DNA of 34,579 nucleotides from Candidatus Helarchaeota archaeon (GCA_016840125.1 JAEOSY010000471.1:1-34579); one strand, 5' to 3'. Positions 15,903 through 23,637 are shown, numbered from the stretch's first letter. Program-made: numbers and translations. The notes: generated by a model not told the origin, from the letters alone.

Positions 15903-16829
15903 TTAATCTTCGCTTAATTCAGATTTGACAGCCTCGAATTTTTGTTTTAGCTCCGTTAGTTTAGATTCTAGTTCTTTGATATCCTGCCCGACAAGTACAA
16001 GATAGATAGGTCCATCCTGAAGAAGAACTCTCCGGAAAGTAAATTCTATGTCGAAAATACTTTCTTTTTTCAGGAGATCCATCCTCAGTATATACCCTTC
16101 TTCGCTCACTTTCACAAGAGCCTCGAATAGCATATAAATTCGATGCAAGGATTGTAAAATGGCATGGGATTTTGCAGGATCATCGTGAATAGCACTACCA
16201 ATGTGAATAAAATTGTGGTCATAAGTGAAGACGGCATCAATCCCATGTTTTTCAATGAAGTTAAATAGAAAGTTATTAATAAGGTTCGGTTTCGGAAATA
16301 AGCGGAAAATACTCTGGGAAAAAGCGTACATCAAAGTATCCTTATTAAAAACAGATGTAATGAAAAAACTGATCAACTTTCTAGAAATTCGGTCTTTGAA
16401 AAGGTAGATGAGCTCCCTGATGGCTTTTTGCCCCTTTACATTTTTTAGGTATTCAGGATCAGCCTTATGTAAGTAGATTACTATTTGTGGTTTTTCTTTT
16501 TTCTCTATTAAAAAATTTGAAATATCATCGAAGTACGAAACCGATTCTGAAAACCGGGCTTCATCTTGGATGTCTATAACATAAATGAGTAAATCAGTGC
16601 TGAGAAGGATTTCTGAATGTTCGTCTAGGTAGGTATTACGGTATTCCTCTTGCCCACCGAGGTCAAGCCGTGTGATTTTGAATCCAAGAACATCAATTAA
16701 ACTTCGATCTGCACCAATTGTTGGCTTAATTTTAAGCGGATCATATTGGCGGGCGATTGAAAGTAGTATGGACGTTTTACCTGCATTATCTAATCCCATA
16801 ACCACAATTTTTAAAGATTGTGAAGCCAT
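15903..16829 (-). CDS. Second Rag/Gtr-like small GTPase with roadblock-like domain
   Basis: 308 residues, a full-length paralogue of the GTPase at 9518-10447 with every G-motif at the same residue: GLDNAGKT at 12-19, Thr37 in KPTIGA, DLGGQ at 56-60, HKAD at 121-124 and a TSVF G5. The stretch VFNKDTLMYAFSQSIFRLFP then leads into the C-terminal roadblock-like part (about 190-290), with a charged coiled tail. Sequence identity with the first copy is clear in the G domain but weaker after residue 150, so the two are not recent duplicates and could form a heterodimer as RagA/C or Gtr1/2 do. That pairing is inference. All nucleotide-binding residues are kept, so both should bind GTP. A TATA box lies about 23 bases before the ATG, suggesting a leaderless transcript. 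Confidence 0.88.
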   Translation of the reverse strand: MASQSLKIVVMGLDNAGKTSILLSIARQYDPLKIKPTIGADRSLIDVLGFKITRLDLGGQEEYRNTYLDEHSEILLSTDLLIYVIDIQDEARFSESVSYFDDISNFLIEKKEKPQIVIYLHKADPEYLKNVKGQKAIRELIYLFKDRISRKLISFFITSVFNKDTLMYAFSQSIFRLFPKPNLINNFLFNFIEKHGIDAVFTYDHNFIHIGSAIHDDPAKSHAILQSLHRIYMLFEALVKVSEEGYILRMDLLKKESIFDIEFTFRRVLLQDGPIYLVLVGQDIKELESKLTELKQKFEAVKSELSED

Positions 16830-16846
16830 CCTCTTTTCAACTCATT

Positions 16847-16858
16847 ATATTTATAATA
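16847..16858 (-). promoter_or_regulatory. TATA box of the second Rag-like gene
   Basis: On the minus strand, TTATAAATATAA is centred about 23 bases from the A of ATG 16829. This predicts transcription starting at or next to the start codon, a leaderless message; GAGG directly touching the ATG is too close to act as a ribosome site. Confidence 0.5.
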
Positions 16859-16979
16859 CATTCTGTAAACCTAATGAGATTTAAACCTCTGCATTTTCCT
16901 TGGAAGTTTGGGATAAAAGCATAAAAGGATTTAATAGAATACCATATTAAATCAGATATGTTCATTAGGTCGTGAAAAA

Positions 16980-17168
16980 ATGGAATTAAAACTAAAGCAT
17001 TTTTACTCTCTATTCCTTTTTGTGATTCCAACAATAATAATATCGATTATTTTATTTATAGTGGAACCACCCAGCACCACAATTCTCATTGGATTTATTG
17101 TTCTGGTGATTGCAGCATGTGGTACATATTATTTAGGAATTAGAGGGATTTTAAATGATAAAGAATAG
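16980..17168 (+). CDS. Small two-helix membrane protein, 62 aa
   Basis: Two hydrophobic helices (about 8-28 and 33-53) joined by a Pro-Pro turn (VEPPSTT), with a short charged tail (RGILNDKE). No family is recognised. GTGA lies just before the ATG, and the stop is 12 bases before the TTG start of the hydrolase. The hydrolase's GGTGAT ribosome site begins right after this gene's stop, so the two genes are almost certainly translated from one message. It may tether or assist the hydrolase at the membrane, but nothing in the sequence proves that. Confidence 0.7.
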   Translation: MELKLKHFYSLFLFVIPTIIISIILFIVEPPSTTILIGFIVLVIAACGTYYLGIRGILNDKE

Positions 17169-17180
17169 GACGGTGATTGT

Positions 17181-17999
17181 TTGCCATATGTAACGTTGAA
17201 GGATGGTTATAAAGTCTATTATATAGAAAAAGGTAGTGGCGGAGTTCCGCTGATTTTCGCACATGGCTTTTTAGGTAGCTCATGGTTATTCGAGGCACAA
17301 GTCGAGCATTTTTCTAACAAAGGATATCACGCAATCGCCCTTGATCACTTGGGTCATGGGCAATCGGATAAACCTGAGTCTGAAGCTTATGAACTGGTAG
17401 ATCTAGCGAAGAGTCTTGAGGAATTTCTCTCTCAGGTTGTTGGGGATAAAAAAATTGTTTTGATCGGCCATTCTATGGGTGGAATGATTAGTCTGATTTA
17501 CGCGACTACTCCAGAATTCGCAAAGAGATTGAAAGGATTAATCTTGATGTCAACAGCACCAAAACTCCAAAATCCAGGATTGGATAAGTACGTAGAAGAT
17601 CTGAATGCAGGGACACTTTCTTTGAAAGAAGAGAGCTCAATCAGAAATATTTTAGTCGGGCTTTGCTTCCATAGGATTTATAAAAAAGCACACCCAGAGA
17701 TCATAGAGGAATTTATCCGACTAAGTCTGGAGAATGAAGAATACGTGGGTCTCAGGACAATGAACGCGATTGTAAAGCGATATAATGTTGTAGATAAAAT
17801 ATCAAATATTAATGTTCCAACTTTAATATTAACAGGCGATAAAGATAGCTTTATTCTCCCAACCGAGTCTGAAAAGATGAGTCAAGTTATACCTAACTCT
17901 AAGCTTGTTAAATTATCCCCTAAAATTGCCCATATGATCCAATACGAAGCGATCGATGATTATCATAAAGCCATAGAAGATTATCTCAAGGATCTTTAA
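17181..17999 (+). CDS. Alpha/beta-fold hydrolase
   Basis: 272 residues with a complete triad: Ser98 in GHSMGG, Asp222 in TGDKDSF and His251 in KIAHMIQ, plus the oxyanion strand PLIFAHGF. The cap domain (about 128-205) is helical, as in esterases, C-C hydrolases and haloperoxidase-like enzymes; LGHGQSDKP is the usual strand-4 turn. No signal peptide is present, so it should be cytoplasmic. The start is TTG 17181, supported by AGGAcGGTGAT ending four bases before it; no ATG is available nearby. It follows the 62-aa membrane protein by 12 bases. Substrate is unknown. Confidence 0.87.
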   Translation: MPYVTLKDGYKVYYIEKGSGGVPLIFAHGFLGSSWLFEAQVEHFSNKGYHAIALDHLGHGQSDKPESEAYELVDLAKSLEEFLSQVVGDKKIVLIGHSMGGMISLIYATTPEFAKRLKGLILMSTAPKLQNPGLDKYVEDLNAGTLSLKEESSIRNILVGLCFHRIYKKAHPEIIEEFIRLSLENEEYVGLRTMNAIVKRYNVVDKISNINVPTLILTGDKDSFILPTESEKMSQVIPNSKLVKLSPKIAHMIQYEAIDDYHKAIEDYLKDL

Positions 18000-18000
18000 A

Positions 18001-18020
18001 TTTTTTTCATCTTTTTTTTA
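18001..18020 (+). terminator. T-rich terminator after the hydrolase gene
   Basis: Two runs of seven to eight T directly after the hydrolase stop, in the 33-base gap between convergent genes, fit an archaeal oligo-T terminator for the plus strand. Confidence 0.5.
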
Positions 18021-18032
18021 TATTACAAACAA

Positions 18033-18809
18033 TCATATCGGTTTCAATGGAATGATTTGATAAGATTGTATCTGTTTAGAGTATCTAATTTCAGCGTCCA
18101 CTTGAAAAACTTCCTTAATGGTTTCAGATGTTAATACTTTCTCTACGGATCCAATCGAATATACTTTCCCAGAAGATAATAGGAGAAGTTTATCACAATA
18201 GCGGGCGGCCATATTGAGGTTGTGGGAGACAAGAAGCGTTGTTAATTGGTTTTCATGGGTAATTTTTTGGATCAAATCCAATATTTCTAATTGATGATTG
18301 ATATCAAGGTGAGAGATTGGTTCATCAAGGAGGAGAATTTCGGGTTGCTGGGCTAAAGCCCGCGCAATAATGACTTTTTGGAGTTCGCCACCGCTGAGCT
18401 CATCAATATATCTCTCAGATAAATAATCAATTCCAGTTAAAGTCATCGCATCTCTTGTAGCTTCAAAGTCGAGCTGGGTTTCACTCCCTAGTGCATCGAT
18501 GTGAGGGTATCGTCCCATCATAACAACCTCGAGAACTTGAAATGGGAAAACTTTTGACATTTGAGGAACTACCCCTATTATTTTTGCAATTTCTTTTCTA
18601 TTTAAAAGCGATAATTCGGTTCCATTGATTAAAACCTCGCCACTCTGAGATTTCAAAACCTTATTAATACACTTAAGGAGTGTTGTTTTTCCTGAGCCAT
18701 TGGGTCCTAGGATTCCTAGAATTTCACCTTCTTTTGCATTAAATGTAACATCCTGTAGAGCACAAACGTTGCCATAGAAAAAGGTTAGAGATTGAATTTT
18801 AAGCTGCAA
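18033..18809 (-). CDS. BtuD/FecE-type ABC transporter ATPase
   Basis: 258 residues. It powers import by the permease encoded just upstream. Seen in order: Walker A GPNGSGKTT around residue 35, the Q-loop VVPQMSKVF, signature LSGGELQKV, Walker B ILLLDEPISHLD and the switch His in VSHNLNMAARYCD. This is the pattern of the iron-siderophore, haem and cobalamin importer ATPases. The start is TTG 18809, six bases after the permease stop, with GGATGGT upstream. It is the last gene of a binding protein, permease and ATPase operon. The substrate cannot be decided from the ATPase; related FecCD-type importers also carry molybdate. Confidence 0.92.
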   Translation of the reverse strand: MQLKIQSLTFFYGNVCALQDVTFNAKEGEILGILGPNGSGKTTLLKCINKVLKSQSGEVLINGTELSLLNRKEIAKIIGVVPQMSKVFPFQVLEVVMMGRYPHIDALGSETQLDFEATRDAMTLTGIDYLSERYIDELSGGELQKVIIARALAQQPEILLLDEPISHLDINHQLEILDLIQKITHENQLTTLLVSHNLNMAARYCDKLLLLSSGKVYSIGSVEKVLTSETIKEVFQVDAEIRYSKQIQSYQIIPLKPI

Positions 18810-18814
18810 TTATT

Positions 18815-19864
18815 TTACCATCCTGTCACTTTCTTTCTTTTTTTCAGAAGATAGAGGAAAAAGGGTACTCCAATTAATGTAGTGATAATTCCAACAGGGA
18901 GTTCGATTGGTGCGATAAGGCTTCGTGCTAGAGTATCAACCCAAATTAAAAAGATCGCACCAACGAAGCAAGATGCCGGTAATAAGGTCCGATGTTCTGG
19001 TCCAACAATGATCCGCATGATGTGGGGAATGATTAAACCTAAAAAGCCAATAATTCCGCACACCGAAACAGCTGCAGCTGTAATTAATGAGGCTAGTATT
19101 AACAAAATTATCTTGAATTTTTCAACGTCTAATCCTAGGTTGAGGGCAGTCTCTTCACCCATCATTAATAAATTCAATTGACGACTGAAATAAAACAAAA
19201 TTGTAATGCCAATAAATATGAAGGGTAATGTGAAAAGAACTTTATCCCAGTCGCTTGCCCAGAGCCCCCCCATTAACCAGAACCAAATGGATTCCAATTT
19301 TTCACCAGCAATGTACATTAGAAGTGATACTAAAGCTGAAAAGAGGGCGCTAACAGCAATGCCTGTTAGTAATAAAGTTTCTATAGACGAACCCTCGCCT
19401 TTGCGAGCAATCATATAGACGATATACATGGTAATTAGCGAAAAAAGAAAAGCCATTATGGTAACTGCAGAAATGCCCGCGAGGAGGTTGATACCAAGAA
19501 TAAACGCTAAGGATGCTCCAAATGCGGCGCCTGAGGAGATGCCGAGGACATAGGGGCTGGCTATAGGGTTTCTAAACATAGCTTGCATCACAACACCTGC
19601 AACTGCAAGGGCAGCCCCTACTAGAGCAGCAAGGACGATTCTGGGGAGCCTGATCTCTAAGATAATAGCTTGATATCCTTGAGGCCAAGTGCCAGGGGAA
19701 ATATTAAATAAGATTTCTAGGACCGTTCCCGGGGGGATATACACAGGTCCAATCATGAGAGCCCCGAGGAAAGTAGAAAATATGGTGATTAGCAAAATAA
19801 AAAAAAGGAGAATCCGATTTCGGCGTTTTTTCTTATAAATTTGTTCAATATCAAGCGGTTGCAG
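18815..19864 (-). CDS. BtuC/FecCD-type ABC transporter permease, CTG start
   Basis: About 349 residues with nine to ten membrane helices. Landmarks of the FecCD/BtuC family include RLPRIVLAALVGAALAVAGV, MQAMFRNPIASPYVLGISSG, the coupling-helix region GEETALNLGL and the closing GLIIPHIMRIIVGPEHR. The first TTG (19795) would cut helix 1 in half. The frame stays open upstream through a basic stretch (IYKKKRRNRILLFF) to CTG 19864, which sits five bases after GGTGA and 20 bases after the binding-protein stop, so CTG is the likely start. That restores a normal family length and an intact first helix. It is the middle gene of the operon. Confidence 0.85.
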   Translation of the reverse strand: MQPLDIEQIYKKKRRNRILLFFILLITIFSTFLGALMIGPVYIPPGTVLEILFNISPGTWPQGYQAIILEIRLPRIVLAALVGAALAVAGVVMQAMFRNPIASPYVLGISSGAAFGASLAFILGINLLAGISAVTIMAFLFSLITMYIVYMIARKGEGSSIETLLLTGIAVSALFSALVSLLMYIAGEKLESIWFWLMGGLWASDWDKVLFTLPFIFIGITILFYFSRQLNLLMMGEETALNLGLDVEKFKIILLILASLITAAAVSVCGIIGFLGLIIPHIMRIIVGPEHRTLLPASCFVGAIFLIWVDTLARSLIAPIELPVGIITTLIGVPFFLYLLKKRKKVTGW

Positions 19865-19883
19865 TTAATTCACCAGTTTTAAA

Positions 19884-20789
19884 CTAGGGCGGATGGAACC
19901 AGTCTAGAAATTGTTCTAATCCGAGAGCTAATCGCGGACTAGCTGTCACCCAACCACTTTCGATTTGGTAAACAGCATCATTTTGGACTGCGGTAATATT
20001 TCCCCAGCCCGCCCTGTTTTTTATGTCGGTAACGGATGCACCGTAGCTTACAACTACAATTATTTCGGGATTCCTTGCAACAATATATTCACTACTTAGT
20101 GTTGGATATCTAGATGATTCATTATCTGCAAGGTTAATCCCCCCGGCTACCGAAATCATCTCGTCGGTAATTGTTCCATTTGCCACAGTTTTCCCAAGCG
20201 AGCTCAATTCGTAATAAACTAGAGGGTTTCCCGTGACGTTTTCCACGGTATTGGTGATATTATTAATCGACTCTTGAATCTCTTGATTTACTGCAGCAGC
20301 CTCAATAGTTTTATCGAGAAGACTCCCAATGGTGGTTGTTAAGTTTAGAACATCGGTAATAGACTGGGGATTGATTGTAAAGACTTCAATACCTAAATTT
20401 TCTAGCGCATTAATTGCACTAGAAGAATAATACCATATAAACGCAAGAGAGGGATTTAATGAAGCAACTAATTCTAAATTTAGAGATGACGAAGTTCCAA
20501 CATTCGTTTTATTCGGAACTATATTTGGATAATCGCTAAGTGCTCCAGGAGCTCCTGCAAATGCTGCAGCGCCCGCTGATGCATAATTAATACTATATTG
20601 ATCAACTCCTACTAATTTATCTTCTGCTCCAATTGCAATGATAATCTCAGTGCAGGCAGCTGCAAGAGATACTACGCGATCTTTACCTTGATTTAAAGTA
20701 CTGAGTTCTGCGATCAAAATAATGCCCGTAATAGTGCCGCTAAAAATGGCAGAAATAAGTATAATGTGAAATAATTTTGATTTTGCCAT
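19884..20789 (-). CDS. BtuF/FecB-type substrate-binding protein, membrane-anchored
   Basis: 301 residues. One N-terminal helix (HIILISAIFSGTITGIILIA) anchors it; there is no lipobox Cys. The outer part has the class III binding-protein fold: RVVSLAAACTEIIIAIGAEDKLVGVD opens lobe 1, ELVASLNPSLAFIWY continues it, a long helix (about 165-190) crosses, and YIVARNPEIIVVV lies in lobe 2. This family captures metal chelates such as siderophores, haem and cobalamin. It is the first gene of the operon. Its promoter has a perfect inverted repeat over the predicted transcription start, which suggests repression by a metal- or cofactor-sensing regulator. Confidence 0.9.
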   Translation of the reverse strand: MAKSKLFHIILISAIFSGTITGIILIAELSTLNQGKDRVVSLAAACTEIIIAIGAEDKLVGVDQYSINYASAGAAAFAGAPGALSDYPNIVPNKTNVGTSSSLNLELVASLNPSLAFIWYYSSSAINALENLGIEVFTINPQSITDVLNLTTTIGSLLDKTIEAAAVNQEIQESINNITNTVENVTGNPLVYYELSSLGKTVANGTITDEMISVAGGINLADNESSRYPTLSSEYIVARNPEIIVVVSYGASVTDIKNRAGWGNITAVQNDAVYQIESGWVTASPRLALGLEQFLDWFHPP

Positions 20790-20830
20790 ATCTATTCACT
20801 AGCAAATTGTTATTCTGTGAAATGTATTTT

Positions 20831-20866
20831 AGATTTAATGAAATCATTAAATCTCCTATTATATAA
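20831..20866 (-). promoter_or_regulatory. Promoter and palindromic operator of the BtuFCD-type operon
   Basis: A minus-strand TATA box, TTATATAA (20859-20866), predicts transcription start near 20836. A perfect inverted repeat, AGATTTAATG (20831-20840) and CATTAAATCT (20845-20854) with a 4-base spacer, lies over this start. A bound repressor would block polymerase. The arms differ from the TTAAC...GTTAA operators at 11991-12022, so another regulator is likely. Confidence 0.55.
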
Positions 20867-21035
20867 GGTTTTTTTCATATGAAAAAGAATAGAGGAGATC
20901 GCGTTATTTTTAATTTTGGGCTCAAGAATGGGCAGGAGGTACTTATTTCTACTTACTTACTCATTCTTTTGATTGTTTTATAAAGAAAATAGAAAGATGA
21001 AAGAAATAATTGTTGGTAATTACTGCTTTACTCTC

Positions 21036-22133
21036 TTAAGTTTGTTTTATTCGGGGAGGCGGGATAAAAATCTCTCGTTGATCAGTTTTTTCTAAATCAA
21101 TAGCACCTTGGGGACAGAGATGGGCACAAACCCCACAGCCTATACATTTGGCTTCTTCGATTTTAGCCACATCATCTTCTAAAGTGATCGCTTTCATTTG
21201 ACATTTTTCTACGCAGGTACCGCAGCCGATACATTCATCAGGATTCAGTTTAGCAAGATAATTTGTTATTGTATGGAAAGGCCATACCCCTTCGTGATAC
21301 AACCGAAAGATCCCACAGCAACAAGCACAACAGCTACAAATTCCCTCGATCTCTCTGCTAAAATCGAGCTTTGTATGAAATATTTTATGAACTAAACCAT
21401 CATCTTCTGCCTGTTTTAAAATTTTCTTGGCATCATCCTTTGAAATCTCTCGAGCGTAGTTATAATTTATTGAATTATAAGCTGCTTTTCCGAAAAGCAA
21501 ACAAATCTCCTTAGTATCAGTAACTTTGCAAGGATCCTTGACAAGATCTTGCTCATGTTTACAGTAACATGTAGTAAGGGCGATCCGTTCTTGGGAATCT
21601 ATCAGTTTAGAAGCCTCTTGAGTTAATAAGACGACCTCTTGCCCAACTTCCACTTTCGCTTCGACTGGAATCACGCGGGCGGGGGGCGGAAAGTCTTTGA
21701 ATCGAGGCATTACATCATCATAGTTACGTTGAGTTCCTTCCTTTAGCTCTGCGAAGATTTTCTCAACAACTTGAGCCAGTTTTATATCTTTCTCACCACT
21801 TTCGCCCTTCATCATCGTATATTCAATAATTCCAGGAAAAAGAGGCATGAGCGAATAGACCATAATTCCTGAGCTTCGACTAGGTGCTCCTGAAACTATA
21901 CCATCTGCCATTAGGCTTTCGAGCATCTTGAGAATTTCAGCTTCGGGCAGCCCGGTCTCTTCTTTTAATTGATCAAGGTTGAGCGAGGGCTTTTTAAAGA
22001 GGTGGAGAAATTTTGCTTGTTCCTCAGTCATTTTAAGTTGAAAAAATTCTAAAAGCGTATCCGAAATAGGGAACGGTATTACGCCCGCTCTCACAATATT
22101 GCGAATCGCCTTATTCCAAATCGCCTTGGACAT
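21036..22133 (-). CDS. Cys-rich protein with two 4Fe-4S ferredoxin motifs and winged-helix-like N-terminus
   Basis: 365 residues, cytoplasmic. Residues 40-85 look like a winged helix (LDQLKEETGLPEAEILKMLESLMADGIV). A middle Cys group (C189, C191, C202, C211) is followed by a dense cluster, CSCCACCCG, at 266-274, and then two C-x2-C-x2-C-x3-C motifs at 301-311 and 330-340, each able to bind a 4Fe-4S cluster. Electron transfer is likely from the ferredoxin motifs. The N-terminal helix-turn-helix look and the extra cysteines could mean redox sensing, but this is a guess. ATG 22133 is used; the start region is a direct repeat with a short upstream reading frame. It is a single gene with no obvious partner. 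Confidence 0.85.
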   Translation of the reverse strand: MSKAIWNKAIRNIVRAGVIPFPISDTLLEFFQLKMTEEQAKFLHLFKKPSLNLDQLKEETGLPEAEILKMLESLMADGIVSGAPSRSSGIMVYSLMPLFPGIIEYTMMKGESGEKDIKLAQVVEKIFAELKEGTQRNYDDVMPRFKDFPPPARVIPVEAKVEVGQEVVLLTQEASKLIDSQERIALTTCYCKHEQDLVKDPCKVTDTKEICLLFGKAAYNSINYNYAREISKDDAKKILKQAEDDGLVHKIFHTKLDFSREIEGICSCCACCCGIFRLYHEGVWPFHTITNYLAKLNPDECIGCGTCVEKCQMKAITLEDDVAKIEEAKCIGCGVCAHLCPQGAIDLEKTDQREIFIPPPRIKQT

Positions 22134-22181
22134 TTCAATTCAATCCTTAAACATTTCAATTCAATTCAATAAAATTGAAAT
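22131..22181 (-). repeat. Direct and inverted repeats at the ferredoxin gene start
   Basis: CATTTCAATTCAAT occurs at 22131-22144 and 22152-22165, and ATTTCAATT (22153-22161) faces AATTGAAAT (22173-22181). Read on the minus strand, the duplicated unit places a second ATG 21 bases upstream of the start codon; it opens MFKD and then stops. This could be a regulatory leader or a simple local duplication. Confidence 0.5.
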
Positions 22182-22278
22182 CTGAAACAACAAAAATAAA
22201 ACATCTAATTAATTTTTTCTTTAATTAGTAACTAAGTAATCTAAAGATTTAAAAAAGATATAGAAGTATTTCAAAACT

Positions 22279-22995
22279 ATGGCTGCTGAAATCTTTCTAG
22301 TAACTATCTTACTTATCGCTTTTACTATTATAGTAGCAGTGATTTGTCTCTTTCTACTGATCCAGCTTTTACGAGCGGATAAAGAGGCGCGCCCGTTTTT
22401 AATCAGTCTGTTCTTTTATTTTTTACTGTTATGTGTAGCAAATAGTCTACAAGTGGTTTATAATATCTTGAACTATGATATATTAGTAGCGCCAAGCTAT
22501 GATATCACATTCTATACAACGTTTTTCGTTTTTCTACTCACACTTGCAGCCCCCATTTATTTAATTTACCAGATTGAGAAAATCTTCTTTCAATCGAAAA
22601 TTCTCGCAAAATATCACACATTTTCCCTTTTGAACCTAATTTTGTATATCGCCTTTTTAGGAATTGTGAGCTTTCAAGCGTTCAACGATATATCTGTGAT
22701 AACAGAGTTCAACTTCATAAACTACATTTTTGTAGCTGGAGCTCTTTTAGGATTGCAGATTTTATTTGTGATTTGTGCATTTTTTTACTTAGGCATAAAG
22801 TCAACGGGACGATATAGATTATATGCAATCTTTATTGCATTAGGGTGGCTGGCAAATTACGCTGCAAACACTCTCGCAACCTTAGTTACCACCTTAACCC
22901 CTACAGTAATTCTTGCTTTATTCATTCCGAAGCTTATCGGTGTGGTGCTCACGGCGATTGGACTCTATAAATTTTATGCTCTTAAAATCGAGTAA
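22279..22995 (+). CDS. Seven-helix integral membrane protein, relative of 3166-3879
   Basis: 238 residues with seven hydrophobic segments (about 5-28, 40-62, 78-100, 112-135, 148-172, 182-205 and 210-232). Length, topology and the loop after helix 5 (YLGIKSTGRYRLYA) match the protein at 3166-3879, so they are probably the same family. Again no catalytic or signalling domain is attached. ATG 22279 gives MAAEIFLVTILL with no strong ribosome site; an AT-rich upstream region (AAAGATTTAAAAAAG) may hold the promoter. The gene stands alone between the ferredoxin-domain gene (divergent) and an unknown gene. Function is unknown. Confidence 0.8.
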   Translation: MAAEIFLVTILLIAFTIIVAVICLFLLIQLLRADKEARPFLISLFFYFLLLCVANSLQVVYNILNYDILVAPSYDITFYTTFFVFLLTLAAPIYLIYQIEKIFFQSKILAKYHTFSLLNLILYIAFLGIVSFQAFNDISVITEFNFINYIFVAGALLGLQILFVICAFFYLGIKSTGRYRLYAIFIALGWLANYAANTLATLVTTLTPTVILALFIPKLIGVVLTAIGLYKFYALKIE

Positions 22996-23153
22996 GCTCT
23001 CTCCTTTTTACTCTTTCAAAGTGTAGGAGAAAAATGACATGTCTTTGAATATGCAAAAAAAATAGTCCTGATTCTTTTTTAGATAGTTATTTTATATTAT
23101 AATTTACAACTTGTTATCAAAAATAATAGATAAAGTGATAATGAGGGATTTAA

Positions 23154-23630
23154 ATGGGTAAAGGTAAAAGGATTATTAAACAAGCAAATGAATTAGGGTT
23201 TCTGGAACTCCCTTTAACAGTCCTCTACGGGCGGCCAAGAAAAATTAAACAGACTTTTTCGAAAATTATCCCAGATTATGTCGCGATACTCCGAGATTGG
23301 ATGACTTGGAAAGATCCTGAGTGCCTAATGAAAGTTGACAGAGGCGGTCGGAAACGGAGGGATATTTTTCTTTCAGTTAAAGAAAAAATATACATTGAGA
23401 ACTTTGGGAAGGTCTCCGGCTTTGGGGGTTATGACACGGATAATCATGTGTTTCAGATAAGCTTTTGGACAGAAAATGATGAAGTTATTCGTGAATTCGT
23501 TAAATCTATTAATGAAAAGTTCGCAGATGTCGGCGGTATTCTTGATCACATTAGATGGGATAAGATTAAGAAGCAGTATAAAGTTGAAAAAGAGGATTGT
23601 CTTCCCGCATGGAATAAATATCTTCCATAA
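23154..23630 (+). CDS. Unrecognised basic protein, 158 aa
   Basis: A soluble protein with basic N-terminal and central parts (MGKGKRIIKQANELG, RGGRKRRDIFLS) and a C-terminal alpha/beta part (FQISFWTENDEVIREFVKSINEKF). No family is recognised and no membrane segment or signal is present. A purine-rich GAGGG lies before the ATG. It is followed by long T runs, so it is probably a single-gene transcript. The basic patches could contact nucleic acid, but nothing specific supports that. Confidence 0.7.
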   Translation: MGKGKRIIKQANELGFLELPLTVLYGRPRKIKQTFSKIIPDYVAILRDWMTWKDPECLMKVDRGGRKRRDIFLSVKEKIYIENFGKVSGFGGYDTDNHVFQISFWTENDEVIREFVKSINEKFADVGGILDHIRWDKIKKQYKVEKEDCLPAWNKYLP

Positions 23631-23637
23631 AATTTTC

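Noticed and set aside
16837..17034. Minus-strand 65-aa reading frame
   Set aside because: It covers the TATA region of the second Rag-like gene and the start of the 62-aa membrane protein, with no ribosome site or recognisable features.
20879..20983. 34-codon plus-strand frame with a hydrophobic end
   Set aside because: The only TATA box lies 12-20 bases before its ATG, too close, and is better read for the divergent binding-protein gene. No other support.
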